A DNA stretch of 64,000 nt from Massilia sp. KIM. Lineage in GTDB: Bacteria; Pseudomonadota; Gammaproteobacteria; Burkholderiales; Burkholderiaceae_D. The stretch is from the NCBI RefSeq assembly GCF_002007115.1, contig NZ_MVAD01000004.1, positions 1 through 64,000 on the forward strand, in the 5' to 3' direction. Position numbers and translations under genes: made by a program. Below, one piece after another: positions 18,054 to 26,900 of the stretch (position 1 is the stretch's first letter; each line of letters starts with the position of its first letter). Below the pieces are notes generated by a model. The model saw only the letters and a program-made list of their open reading frames with translations, searched no databases and was not told where the DNA came from.

Positions 18054-18608
18054 TCAGGCGCGCGCGAACAGCCCCGGATAGTCCAGCACCAGCCCATCGG
18101 CGTCGAGCGCCAGCTCGGCCCGGAAGCCCGTGTCCGGGCTCTCGAACAGCACGTGGCCGGTGGCCAGCCCGGTGTAGGCCTGGCGCGCCGCGCGCAGGCG
18201 CAGCGAAGGAAACTCGATGAAGGCGACCCGGATCTCGTGGCGGCGGCCGGGCGCGACGCCGAGCCGGCGCAGCGGCAGGGTGTTGGTGAAGGGCGTGCAG
18301 CTCAGGTCGACGTCGATGCAGCCGTCCAGCGCGCCCAGGTGGGCGCCGGCGCCGTCGGTCCAGCGGCCCTCGCCGTCCGCTTCCAGCGCCAGCGTGGCCC
18401 CGCCCGCGACCCAGACCCCGAGGCGCCGCAGCCGCCAGCGCGCGTCGCACTCGATCCGGTAGGCGCAGCCGAACAGCTCGCCCTTGTAGAGCGCCCCGGC
18501 GGCGGGGCCGATCACGCTCGCCTGCGCGAGGATCGCCCCGCCCTCCTCCAGCGCCAGGTATTCCAGGCCGCCACCTTCGCGCGTTTTCCAGCGCAAGTTT
18601 CGCCACAT
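18054..18608 (-). CDS. Putative glycolipid-binding domain protein (DUF1089 family)
   Basis: A 184-residue soluble protein matching the putative glycolipid-binding family (PF06475). Family landmarks visible are GCAYRIECDARWRLRRL, LDGCIDVDLSCTPFTNTLP, RRHEIRVAFIEFPSL, RQAYTGLATG and a C-terminal LVLDYPGLFARA. Structurally the family is a beta-barrel predicted to bind lipidic ligands; no reaction is known. GGAGGCGGAC precedes the ATG. It is divergent from gluconokinase across a 290-bp region with two TAGCGCTA operators, so it may be co-regulated with gluconate genes. Confidence 0.82.
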   Translation of the reverse strand: MWRNLRWKTREGGGLEYLALEEGGAILAQASVIGPAAGALYKGELFGCAYRIECDARWRLRRLGVWVAGGATLALEADGEGRWTDGAGAHLGALDGCIDVDLSCTPFTNTLPLRRLGVAPGRRHEIRVAFIEFPSLRLRAARQAYTGLATGHVLFESPDTGFRAELALDADGLVLDYPGLFARA

Positions 18609-18695
18609 GTCCGCCTCCGATCCTTAGCGCAAAGAATACAACGCAAGGCGTGTTGTTCACACAACATCGAACATTATTTTTCGTGCACTGCACAA

Positions 18696-18711
18696 TTGTT
18701 AGCGCTATCAA
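18696..18711. promoter_or_regulatory. Operator-like palindrome TTGTTAGCGCTATCAA
   Basis: A 16-nt palindrome with one mismatched pair and a TAGCGCTA core, 88 nt upstream of the glycolipid-binding gene. Its centre is 165 bp from the twin site at 18861-18876, so a tetrameric LacI-type repressor could loop between them. The surrounding 18610-18860 is AT-rich and otherwise non-coding. Confidence 0.6.
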
Positions 18712-18860
18712 ATATTCTGCATTCCGGCCGAGTGAAACCCCGTCTTCCTCTAGGAAACCAGCGCTCGAAATCGCCTGCTTTCCGCAAGGGCACATGATGC
18801 GCTGCACAACAAATCGCCCGTTTACAAACCCCTGGGCTTGTTGAAAACTTACCGAAAATA

Positions 18861-18876
18861 ATGATAGCGCTAACTA
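18861..18876. promoter_or_regulatory. Operator-like palindrome ATGATAGCGCTAACTA
   Basis: A TAGCGCTA-core palindrome ending 22 nt before the gluconokinase ATG, where a bound repressor would cover the transcription start. It is the partner of 18696-18711 and shares its core with 1346-1357. TAGCGCT is part of the reported operator of the LacI-type gluconate repressor in Pseudomonas, which fits the gene it precedes. Confidence 0.65.
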
Positions 18877-18898
18877 GTGCTCATACTTGGAGACACGC

Positions 18899-19432
18899 AT
18901 GGCATCACCCAGCGATTTACCCATCGCCCAGCCGGGAGGCACGTCCCGTTGGGTCATCATGGGTGTCAGCGGTTGCGGCAAGAGCACCATCGGCACCGCC
19001 CTCGCAGACACCTTTTCGGTTCCCTTCCTCGAAGGGGATGCGTTCCACCCTGAAAGCAATGTAGCAAAAATGTCGGCCGGCATCCCGCTGGACGACCAGG
19101 ACCGCGCCGGCTGGCTCCAGGCGCTGGCCGGCGAGATCCGCCGCGCCCGCGAGCAGGGCACCGGCCTGGTCCTGTCCTGCTCGGCGCTCAAGCGCCGCTA
19201 CCGCGATCTGCTGCGCGACGCCGATCCGGCCCTCAGGTTCGTGCACCTGTCGGGCCCGCGCGAGCTGATCGAACAGCGCATGCGGCAGCGTGTGGACCAC
19301 TACATGCCGCCGTCGCTGCTGGACAGCCAGTTCGGCATCCTCGAACCGCTGCAGGCCGACGAGGCCGGGCTGGTGCTGGACATCACCCAGCCGCCGTCGA
19401 CCCTGGTCGAGCGCATCACCGGAACATCTTGA
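18899..19432 (+). CDS. gntK: Gluconokinase
   Basis: A 177-residue cytoplasmic kinase converting D-gluconate to 6-phosphogluconate. The P-loop is VIMGVSGCGKST, followed by the family signature FLEGDAFHPESNVAKMSAG, the CSALKRRYRD helix and QRVDHYMPPSLLDSQF. The ATG at 18899 follows CTTGGAGACACGC; a TTG four codons earlier is less likely. It is the first gene of a rightward gluconate cluster with a TonB receptor and a GntP permease, and two operator-like sites lie in front of it. Confidence 0.96.
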   Translation: MASPSDLPIAQPGGTSRWVIMGVSGCGKSTIGTALADTFSVPFLEGDAFHPESNVAKMSAGIPLDDQDRAGWLQALAGEIRRAREQGTGLVLSCSALKRRYRDLLRDADPALRFVHLSGPRELIEQRMRQRVDHYMPPSLLDSQFGILEPLQADEAGLVLDITQPPSTLVERITGTS

Positions 19433-19536
19433 GACATGGGGTCTGCACCCTGCTGCGGTGCATGACCAGGCGTAGCCATCCCATTCTCTAGGCGAACGTC
19501 GTTTCACGAAAAAAGAGAAGCAAACAGGAGACAACA

Positions 19537-22500
19537 ATGCGTACCCCCATCCAACGTACCCTCATCAGCCTGGCCGTCTCGAGCGCCTGCACGCTGCTGT
19601 GCGCGAACGCCCTGGCCCAGGAACAGGTCCAGGCGCAAGCCGACGCCGCCGCCCCGCCGGCCGGCGTCGCCGCGCCCGAATCCCAGGCGCCGAGCGTCGC
19701 GCCCGAAGCCGTGCCGACCGTGGCCGCCTCCACCAACGTGGTGCGCGTGTCCGGCTCGCGCATCGTGTCGCGCGGCTTCTCGCAGCCGACCCCGACCACC
19801 AGCCTGAGCACCGCCGACCTCGAAAAGGCGGCCAAGCCCAACCTGTTCAACACCCTGACCGAACTGCCGGCCCTGCAGGGCAGCACCGGCCGCACCACCA
19901 GCACCAACAGCACCAGCTCGGGCATCCAGGGCCTGTCGTCGCTGAGCCTGCGCGGCCTGGGCACGATCCGGACCCTGACCCTGCTCGACGGCCAGCGCGT
20001 GGTCGGCGCCAACGTCACCGGCGTGACCGACGTCAGCCAGTTCCCGCAGCTGCTGGTCAAGCGCGTCGACGTGGTCACCGGCGGCGCCTCGGCCTCCTAC
20101 GGCTCGGACGCCGTCGGCGGCGTGGTCAACTTCGTGACCGACAAGACCTTCGAAGGCTTCAAGTCCAACGTCCAGCTGGGCCAGACCAAGTACGACGACG
20201 ACAAGGGCGCCACCGTGCAGGCGGCCTGGGGCAAGGCCTTCATGAACGACCGCCTGCGCATCATCGCCAGCGGCGAATTCACCAAGGAAAACGGCATCGA
20301 TTCGCCGGGCTTCGGCGAAGTCGGCGCGGGCGGCCGCGACTGGTACAAGAACCCGGCCTACGAGATCCGCCCGATCGGCGCCACCGGCGACGGCCGTCCG
20401 CAATACCGCGTGATCGAACACGCCCAGCAGTACCAGTACTCGAAGTACGGCCTGATCACCAGCGGCCCGCTGCAAGGCACCGCCTTCGGCGACGGCGGCG
20501 TGCCCTACCAGTTCCAGTACGGCTCGAACGGCCGCCCGACCGGCACCGGCGCGGTCACCAACTGCGTCAACCCCTTCTGCATCGGCGGCGACCTGTCGGG
20601 CAGCGTGGGCGCGGGCACCAACCTGGCGATGAACTTCAAGCGCCAGGTCGCCTATACCCGCCTGTCCTACGACCTGACCCCGAACCACCAGCTCTACTTC
20701 ACCGCCAACTATGGCCAGGTGGCCTCGCACTTCTCGCCCAACCCGGGCGCGGCCAAGAACGCCAACCTGACCATCCAGTGCACCAACCCCTACCTGCCGC
20801 CGTCGATCGTGGCCGCCTGCGCGCAGAACAACATCACCAGCTTCCAGTACGGCACCGCGAACGCGATCTTCCCGGCCAACATCAACGTTCACCCGACCCG
20901 TACCCAGCGCCGCTTCGTGGTCGGCTCGGAAGGCAACTTCGACTTGTTCGGCAAGAACTTCAAGTACGACACCTACCTCACCCACGGCGAGAACAAGACC
21001 AACATCGACGTCAAGGACATCACGCTGAACGCCCGCTACAACGCGGCGATCGACGCGGTGCGCCTGCCCGACGGCACCATCGCCTGCCGCAACCCGGTGG
21101 CGCGCGCCAGCGGCTGCTTCCCGCTGAACATCATCGGCAACAACGGCATCGATCCGCGCGCCTGGAAGTACATCGCGCCGGAGCAGGGTCCGCGCCAGCG
21201 CACCACCCAGAGCCAGCAGGTGGCCAGCTTCAACATGACCGGCGAAGTGCACGAAGGCTGGGCCGGCCCGATCTCGCTGGCGACCGGCGCCGAATACCGC
21301 CGCGAGAAGTACCGCGTGCGCGGCGACGCCTACGGCAACGGCGTGTGGGCCGAATCGCCGAACAACGAGTACTACCCGGCCGACCCGCTGCTGAACACCT
21401 CGGTCGGCAACAACTGGTACGCCGGTAACTACCACAACGGCCAGGGCGAATACAGCGTGCGCGAAGCCTACGTCGAGCTGAACGTCCCGCTGTTCAAGAA
21501 CGAGGCCTGGGGCGAAGCCAACCTGAACGTCGCCGACCGCGAGACCAAGTACTCGACCGCCGGCAGCATCGGCACCTGGAAGCTGGGCGCCACCTGGAAG
21601 ACCCCGGTCGACGGCCTGAGCCTGCGCGGCGTGACCTCGAAGGACGTGCGCGCTCCCAACCTGAGCGAGCTGTACGCCGCACCGCTGGTCGTCAACAACG
21701 TGGTCCAGTACCAGGGCAACACCATCAGCGTGCAGGAACGCACCGTCGGCAACACCAACCTGCGTCCCGAAGTCGCCCGCAACAACTCCTTCGGCATCGT
21801 GCTGTCCCAGCCGAAGTGGGCGCCGGGCTTCTCGGTCTCGCTGGACTACTTCGACATCAAGGTCAAGGGCGTGATCTCGGCCCTGACCATCCAGCAGGAA
21901 GTCGACCTGTGCGTGGCCGGCAACCAGGAAATCTGCGCCGCCATGGTGCTGAACCAGCCGGGCGCCAACTACGTGACGGTCCAGAACTTCAACCTCGCGC
22001 AGCTGCACACCAAGGGCTTCGACGTCGAAACCGCCTACCGCACCAACCTCGACAAGCTGAACCTGCCGGGCCGCTTCACCTTCCGCGCCCTGGGCACCCG
22101 CAACCTGCACTACATCACCGAGTCGGGCGTGGTAGGCACGGCGCCGGTGGATTCGGCCGGCTCGAACATGGGCAATACGCCGAAGTGGAAAGTGCTGGCC
22201 TCGCAGACCTGGGATTACGACAAGATCAGCCTGACCCTGACCGAACGCTGGATCAGCGACGGCACCTATCGTAACGACTTCATCGAGTGCCAGACCGACT
22301 GCCCGCGTTCGACCCTGATCAACCCGACCATCTTCAACAACAAGATGAAGGGCGCGACCTACGTCGACTTCGGCGGCAGCTACAACTTCTCGAAGAACCT
22401 GCAGGCCTACTTCAAGGTGGACAACCTGCTGGACCGCGACCCGGTCGCGGCGCCGCAAGCCAACGCGAGCTACGGCATCAACCCGGCCCTGTACGACGTG

Positions 22501-22542
22501 GTGGGCCGCACCTACCGGATCGGCCTGCGTTACAGCCACTAA
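19537..22542 (+). CDS. TonB-dependent receptor (gluconate-cluster)
   Basis: A 1001-residue outer-membrane receptor. It has a signal peptide of about 28 residues ending ALAQ, an Ala/Pro-rich linker, a TonB-box-like VVRVSGSRI, a plug domain (about 75-200, with GLGTIRTLTLLDGQRV and VDVVTGGASASYGSDAVGG), then a 22-strand barrel with paired Asn/Cys-rich extracellular loops. It belongs to the oligosaccharide-type receptors common in polymer-degrading proteobacteria. AGGAGACAACA precedes the ATG. Lying between gluconokinase and a gluconate permease, it probably imports an aldonate-bearing or oxidised oligosaccharide; the ligand is inferred. Confidence 0.94.
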   Translation: MRTPIQRTLISLAVSSACTLLCANALAQEQVQAQADAAAPPAGVAAPESQAPSVAPEAVPTVAASTNVVRVSGSRIVSRGFSQPTPTTSLSTADLEKAAKPNLFNTLTELPALQGSTGRTTSTNSTSSGIQGLSSLSLRGLGTIRTLTLLDGQRVVGANVTGVTDVSQFPQLLVKRVDVVTGGASASYGSDAVGGVVNFVTDKTFEGFKSNVQLGQTKYDDDKGATVQAAWGKAFMNDRLRIIASGEFTKENGIDSPGFGEVGAGGRDWYKNPAYEIRPIGATGDGRPQYRVIEHAQQYQYSKYGLITSGPLQGTAFGDGGVPYQFQYGSNGRPTGTGAVTNCVNPFCIGGDLSGSVGAGTNLAMNFKRQVAYTRLSYDLTPNHQLYFTANYGQVASHFSPNPGAAKNANLTIQCTNPYLPPSIVAACAQNNITSFQYGTANAIFPANINVHPTRTQRRFVVGSEGNFDLFGKNFKYDTYLTHGENKTNIDVKDITLNARYNAAIDAVRLPDGTIACRNPVARASGCFPLNIIGNNGIDPRAWKYIAPEQGPRQRTTQSQQVASFNMTGEVHEGWAGPISLATGAEYRREKYRVRGDAYGNGVWAESPNNEYYPADPLLNTSVGNNWYAGNYHNGQGEYSVREAYVELNVPLFKNEAWGEANLNVADRETKYSTAGSIGTWKLGATWKTPVDGLSLRGVTSKDVRAPNLSELYAAPLVVNNVVQYQGNTISVQERTVGNTNLRPEVARNNSFGIVLSQPKWAPGFSVSLDYFDIKVKGVISALTIQQEVDLCVAGNQEICAAMVLNQPGANYVTVQNFNLAQLHTKGFDVETAYRTNLDKLNLPGRFTFRALGTRNLHYITESGVVGTAPVDSAGSNMGNTPKWKVLASQTWDYDKISLTLTERWISDGTYRNDFIECQTDCPRSTLINPTIFNNKMKGATYVDFGGSYNFSKNLQAYFKVDNLLDRDPVAAPQANASYGINPALYDVVGRTYRIGLRYSH

Positions 22543-22555
22543 TCGGGAGCCAGCC

Positions 22556-23866
22556 GTGTGGAATCTCCTTTCCGTACTGCTGGCGGTCGGTCTGCTCACC
22601 CTCCTGATCGCCTGGGGCAAGGTTCAACCGCTCCTGGCCTTCGTGGCGGCTGCATTGGCCGCCGCTCTCCTGCTCGGTGTGCCGGTGGAAAAAATCCCCG
22701 GCACGATCGAGAAGGGGATCGGCGACCTGCTGGGTTCCCTGGTAGTCATCATCTGCCTGGGCGCCGTGTTCGGCAAACTGATCGCCGACAGCGGCGCCGC
22801 CAGGCGCATCGCTTCCTCCCTGATCCAGGCCCTCGGGCCTTCGCGCCTGCCGGTGGCGCTGACCATCACCGGCTTCGTGGTCGGCATTCCCCTCTATTAC
22901 AACGTCGGTTTCGTGCTGCTGGTGCCGCTGATCTTCTCGCTGGTCTACCAGTCGGGACGGCCGGCCGTGATGCTCGCGATCCCGCTGCTGGCCGGCCTGT
23001 CGATCGCGCACGGCTTCCTGCCGCCGCATCCCTCGCCGGTGGCCCTGGTGTCGGCGATCCACGCCGACATGGGCACCACCCTGCTGTACGGGATCATCGT
23101 CGGCATCCCGACCCTGATCCTGGCCGGTCCCGTGTTCGCGATGACGCTGTCGCGCATCCAGGCCCAGCCCACCGCCGCCTTCCGCAGCGCCGACGTGCCC
23201 GATGCCGAGCTGCCGGGCGTGTTCAACAGCTTCTTCACGGCCCTGCTGCCGGTGCTGCTGCTGGCCGCCACCACCCTGCTCATCATGGCGCGGCCCGACC
23301 TGAACGGCAGCCTGTCCTTCCTGGCCAACCCGCTGGTGGTGATGGTGATCTCCTACGTGGTCGCGATCTTTACCCTGGGCCTGATGCGCGGCCAGAAGTT
23401 CGCCCAGGTGATGCAGGGCCCGGCCGAGGCGATGCGCGAGATCGCCCCGATCCTGCTGATCATCGCCGGCGCCGGCGCGCTCAAGCAGGTGCTGGTGGAG
23501 TCCGGCGTGAGCGCCGAGCTGGGCGCGGCCCTGGCCGGGCTGCCGGTGCCGCCCCTGGTGCTGGGCTGGCTGGTGGCCACCCTGATTCGCATCTGCCTCG
23601 GTTCGGCCACGGTGGCCGGGGTGACGGCGGGCGGCATCGTCGCTCCGCTGGTGCAGACCACCGGGGTGGACCCCAACCTGATGGTGCTGGCGATCGGGGC
23701 AGGAAGCCTGATGTGCAGCCACGTCAACGATTCGGGGTTCTGGATGTTCAAGGAGTACTTTGGTTTGTCGTTGAAGGACACGTTCCGTTCCTGGACCTTG
23801 ATGGAGACCTTGGTCGGGGTATTCGGTCTGCTGTTCGTGATGCTCTTGTCGGTAGTGATCAGCTAA
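22556..23866 (+). CDS. gntP: Gluconate:H+ symporter (GntP family)
   Basis: A 436-residue inner-membrane permease of the GntP family with about 12 hydrophobic segments. Conserved stretches include GFVVGIPLYYNVGFVLLVPL, HGFLPPHPSPVA, ICLGSATVAG and CSHVNDSGFWMFKEYF. The start is a GTG preceded by CGGGAG, 13 nt after the receptor stop. With gluconokinase it makes a complete import and phosphorylation route feeding the Entner-Doudoroff or pentose phosphate pathway. Confidence 0.95.
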   Translation: MWNLLSVLLAVGLLTLLIAWGKVQPLLAFVAAALAAALLLGVPVEKIPGTIEKGIGDLLGSLVVIICLGAVFGKLIADSGAARRIASSLIQALGPSRLPVALTITGFVVGIPLYYNVGFVLLVPLIFSLVYQSGRPAVMLAIPLLAGLSIAHGFLPPHPSPVALVSAIHADMGTTLLYGIIVGIPTLILAGPVFAMTLSRIQAQPTAAFRSADVPDAELPGVFNSFFTALLPVLLLAATTLLIMARPDLNGSLSFLANPLVVMVISYVVAIFTLGLMRGQKFAQVMQGPAEAMREIAPILLIIAGAGALKQVLVESGVSAELGAALAGLPVPPLVLGWLVATLIRICLGSATVAGVTAGGIVAPLVQTTGVDPNLMVLAIGAGSLMCSHVNDSGFWMFKEYFGLSLKDTFRSWTLMETLVGVFGLLFVMLLSVVIS

Positions 23867-23876
23867 GGATAAAACA

Positions 23877-26800
23877 ATGAAAATGACTCTTCCTGCCCGC
23901 CATGCGCTGGCATTGGCCGCCCTGATGGCCGTCTCGGCGGCCAGCTCGGCGGCCTCGGTATCGGCTTACCAGTCCCTGCCCGACGATCCCAAGTCGATCG
24001 TGGTGCGCGCGGCCAAGGGCGACGGCAAGGCCGACGACACGGCCGCCATCCAGGACGCCATCAACCGCGCCGCCAACGGCGGCCAGGGTGGCATCGTGTT
24101 CCTGCCCTCGGGCCGCTACCGCCTCACCCGCTCGATCCTGATTCCGCTCGCGGTGCGCGTCTACGGCGTGGGCCCGACCCGCCCGGTGTTCGTGCTGGCC
24201 CCGAACACCCCCGGCTTCCAGAAGGGCGTGGCCAACATGGTGGTCTTCACCGGCGGCGACCAGTACAGCGTGGGCAAGGTGCCGATGCCGGTGCCGAGCG
24301 CCGTGCCCTTCAGCGAGAACGTGCGCAACGCGAACTCCTCGACCTTCTACTCGGCCCTGTCCAACGTCGACTTCGAGATCGGCGACGGCAACCCGGCCGC
24401 GGCCGGCGTGCGCATGCACACCGCCCAGCACTCGAACCTGAGCCACATCGACTTCCACATCGGCTCCGGCCTGGCCGGCGTCTACCAGGTCGGCAACGTG
24501 GCCTACAACCTGCGCTTCTACGGCGGCCGCTACGGCATCCTGAGCGAAAAGACCTCGCCGGCCTGGCAGTTCACCCTGATGGATTCGAGCTTCGAGGGCC
24601 AGCGCGACGCCGCCATCCGCGAGCACGAAGCCGGCCTCACCATGATCAACACCGAGATCAAGAACACCCCGGTGGGCGTGGAAATCAACCGCGGCTACGG
24701 CGACTGGCTGTGGGGCAAGGACGTGCGCTTCGAGAACGTCAGCAAGGCCGCCGTCATCGTCAGCAACGAGAACAACGTCTACACCCAGGTCGGCTTCGAG
24801 AACGCCATCGCGCGCAACGTGCCGACCTTCGCGCGCTTCCGCGACAGCGGCAAGACCCTGGCCGGAAACGGCAAGGACTACAAGGTCAGCGAATTCAACT
24901 ACGGCATGTTCGTCAAGCAGATGGGCGCGCCGGGCCAGTTCGCCACCAACTACAAGACTGCCGCGCTGCCGGCCTCGGTCAACACCGCGCGCGCCCTGCG
25001 ACCGCTGCCGGCCACCACCGAATGGGCCAACGTGCGCAGCTTCGGCGCCAAGGGCGACGGCACCACCGACGACACCGCGGCGATCCAGAAGGCGATCGAC
25101 AGCAAGCGCGTGGTCTACCTGCCGCTCGGCTTCTACGTGGTCAACGACACCATCCGCATGAAGCCGGACACGGTCATCGTGGCCCTGCACCCGGGCCTGA
25201 CCCAGCTCCTGATCCCGAACGGCTCGCCCAAGTTCCAGGGCGTCGACACCCCGGTGCCGCTGCTGGAGAGCGCGCGCGGCGGCGAAGCCATCGTCTCGGG
25301 CATTGGCCTGGCCACCGGCGAAGTCAATCCGCGCGCCGTGGCCCTGATGTGGCGCGCCGGCGAACACTCGCTGGTGGACGACGTGCGCATCCAGGGCGGC
25401 CACGGCACCCGCTTGTACGACGGCAGCCGCGCCGACCCCTACCGCAAGGACGCCAAGTTCGACACCACCGCCCACTGGGACCGCCAGTACCCGAGCATCT
25501 GGGTCACCGACGGCGGCGGCGGCACCTTCTCGGGCGTGTGGTCGCCGAGCGGCTACGCCCAGGCCGGCTTCTACGTCTCCAACACCAAGACCCCGGGCAA
25601 GGTCTACGAGCTCTCGGCCGAGCACCACATCCGCGCCGAGATCGTGCTGGACAATGTCGAGAACTGGGAATTCCTGGCGCCGCAGACGGAAGAAGAAATC
25701 CGCGATGGCGCCGACGCCGTCTCGCTCGAGATCCGCAACTCGAAGAACCTGCTGTTCGCGAACTACCACGGCTACCGCGTGACCCGTTCGTACAAGCCGA
25801 TGCCGGCCGCGGTGGTGATCTCGAACTCGAGCGACATCCGCTTCCGCAACGTGCACGTCAACGGCGAGAGCGGTTTCGCCACCTGCGACGAGAACGGCTG
25901 CACCACCTACCTGCGCGCCAGCAAGTACCCGTACGAGAATTCGATCCGCGACATCACCAACAAGCTCGACATCCGCGAGCGCGAGTTCGCCGTGTTCGAC
26001 TACACCGGCAAGCAGAAGACCGCGCCGGCGCCGCAGGGCAAGGTCGAGAAGCTGGAAGGCGGCTTCTGGTCGGTGGCCGGCGCCACCGTCGACCCGAAGG
26101 GCAAGCTCTACTTCGTGGACCGCTACTGGAAGCGCATCTATAGCTGGTCGAAGGACCGCGGCCTGTCGGTCGAGCGCGACGCCCCGCTGGATCCGATCAA
26201 CCTGGCGATGGACAACAGCGGCAACCTGCTGGTCGTGTCCTCCTTCGGCCCGCAGGGCACGGTGTATTCGTTCAAGCCGGGCAGCAATGGCATCGAGATG
26301 AGCGTCATCAAGCCGACCCCGGTGGCCAAGCGCGCCAATGCCAGGGTGGCGATCCCGGTGAACTTCTGGCAGAACGGCGAGTTCAAGGACCAGCTGAACT
26401 TCGAGACCTACGAGTTCACCACCCTGGCCGAGATGTTCGCCCGTGACGTCGCCCTGCCGAAAGCCCAGGAATACGTGTCGCCGGACGGCAGCCTGGTGCT
26501 GCCGGCCTACCGCGTGCTGCGCCAGGGCGCGCCGGATCACCTGGGCTGGCGCTGGGCCGATTCGCACCAGGCGCACGGCCTGGTGACGGCGCCGGTGGGC
26601 CAGCGCGTGGTGTTCACCAATGGCTCCGAGAACCGCACCTTCAGCGGCGTGGTGGGCGAGGGCGGCGGCATCACCGAACTCAAGCAGCTGGCCGACCGCG
26701 GCGGCGAGAGCGCGGCCGTGGGCCCGAACGGCGACGTCTACGTGGCCAACGGCCAGGTCTTCATCTACGGCCAGGACGGCAAGCAGAAGGGTCGCATCGA

Positions 26801-26900
26801 CGTGCCCGAGCGTCCGCTGCAGCTGGTGTTCGGCGGCCCGGACAAGCGCACCCTGTTCATCCTGACCCATCACTCGCTGTACGCGACCCAGGTCAAGTGA
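23877..26900 (+). CDS. Exported double beta-helix (pectate lyase-3/GH55-like) plus SMP-30-like protein
   Basis: A 1007-residue exported protein. After a signal peptide (about 1-26) there are two Pect-lyase_3-type parallel beta-helix modules, near residues 43-370 (opening RAAKGDGKADDTAAIQDAIN) and 383-700 (opening SFGAKGDGTTDDTAAIQKAI). The repeated opening motif is the tandem layout seen in GH55 beta-1,3-glucanases. The last 290 residues look like an SMP-30/gluconolactonase or NHL beta-propeller (WSVAGATVDPKGKLYFVD, INLAMDNSGNLLVVSSFG, AVGPNGDVYVANGQVFIY). Such a propeller on a GH55-like protein inside a gluconate locus suggests cleavage of a beta-glucan plus lactone opening, but I could not identify catalytic residues. 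AAGGAT precedes the ATG. Confidence 0.85.
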   Translation: MKMTLPARHALALAALMAVSAASSAASVSAYQSLPDDPKSIVVRAAKGDGKADDTAAIQDAINRAANGGQGGIVFLPSGRYRLTRSILIPLAVRVYGVGPTRPVFVLAPNTPGFQKGVANMVVFTGGDQYSVGKVPMPVPSAVPFSENVRNANSSTFYSALSNVDFEIGDGNPAAAGVRMHTAQHSNLSHIDFHIGSGLAGVYQVGNVAYNLRFYGGRYGILSEKTSPAWQFTLMDSSFEGQRDAAIREHEAGLTMINTEIKNTPVGVEINRGYGDWLWGKDVRFENVSKAAVIVSNENNVYTQVGFENAIARNVPTFARFRDSGKTLAGNGKDYKVSEFNYGMFVKQMGAPGQFATNYKTAALPASVNTARALRPLPATTEWANVRSFGAKGDGTTDDTAAIQKAIDSKRVVYLPLGFYVVNDTIRMKPDTVIVALHPGLTQLLIPNGSPKFQGVDTPVPLLESARGGEAIVSGIGLATGEVNPRAVALMWRAGEHSLVDDVRIQGGHGTRLYDGSRADPYRKDAKFDTTAHWDRQYPSIWVTDGGGGTFSGVWSPSGYAQAGFYVSNTKTPGKVYELSAEHHIRAEIVLDNVENWEFLAPQTEEEIRDGADAVSLEIRNSKNLLFANYHGYRVTRSYKPMPAAVVISNSSDIRFRNVHVNGESGFATCDENGCTTYLRASKYPYENSIRDITNKLDIREREFAVFDYTGKQKTAPAPQGKVEKLEGGFWSVAGATVDPKGKLYFVDRYWKRIYSWSKDRGLSVERDAPLDPINLAMDNSGNLLVVSSFGPQGTVYSFKPGSNGIEMSVIKPTPVAKRANARVAIPVNFWQNGEFKDQLNFETYEFTTLAEMFARDVALPKAQEYVSPDGSLVLPAYRVLRQGAPDHLGWRWADSHQAHGLVTAPVGQRVVFTNGSENRTFSGVVGEGGGITELKQLADRGGESAAVGPNGDVYVANGQVFIYGQDGKQKGRIDVPERPLQLVFGGPDKRTLFILTHHSLYATQVK

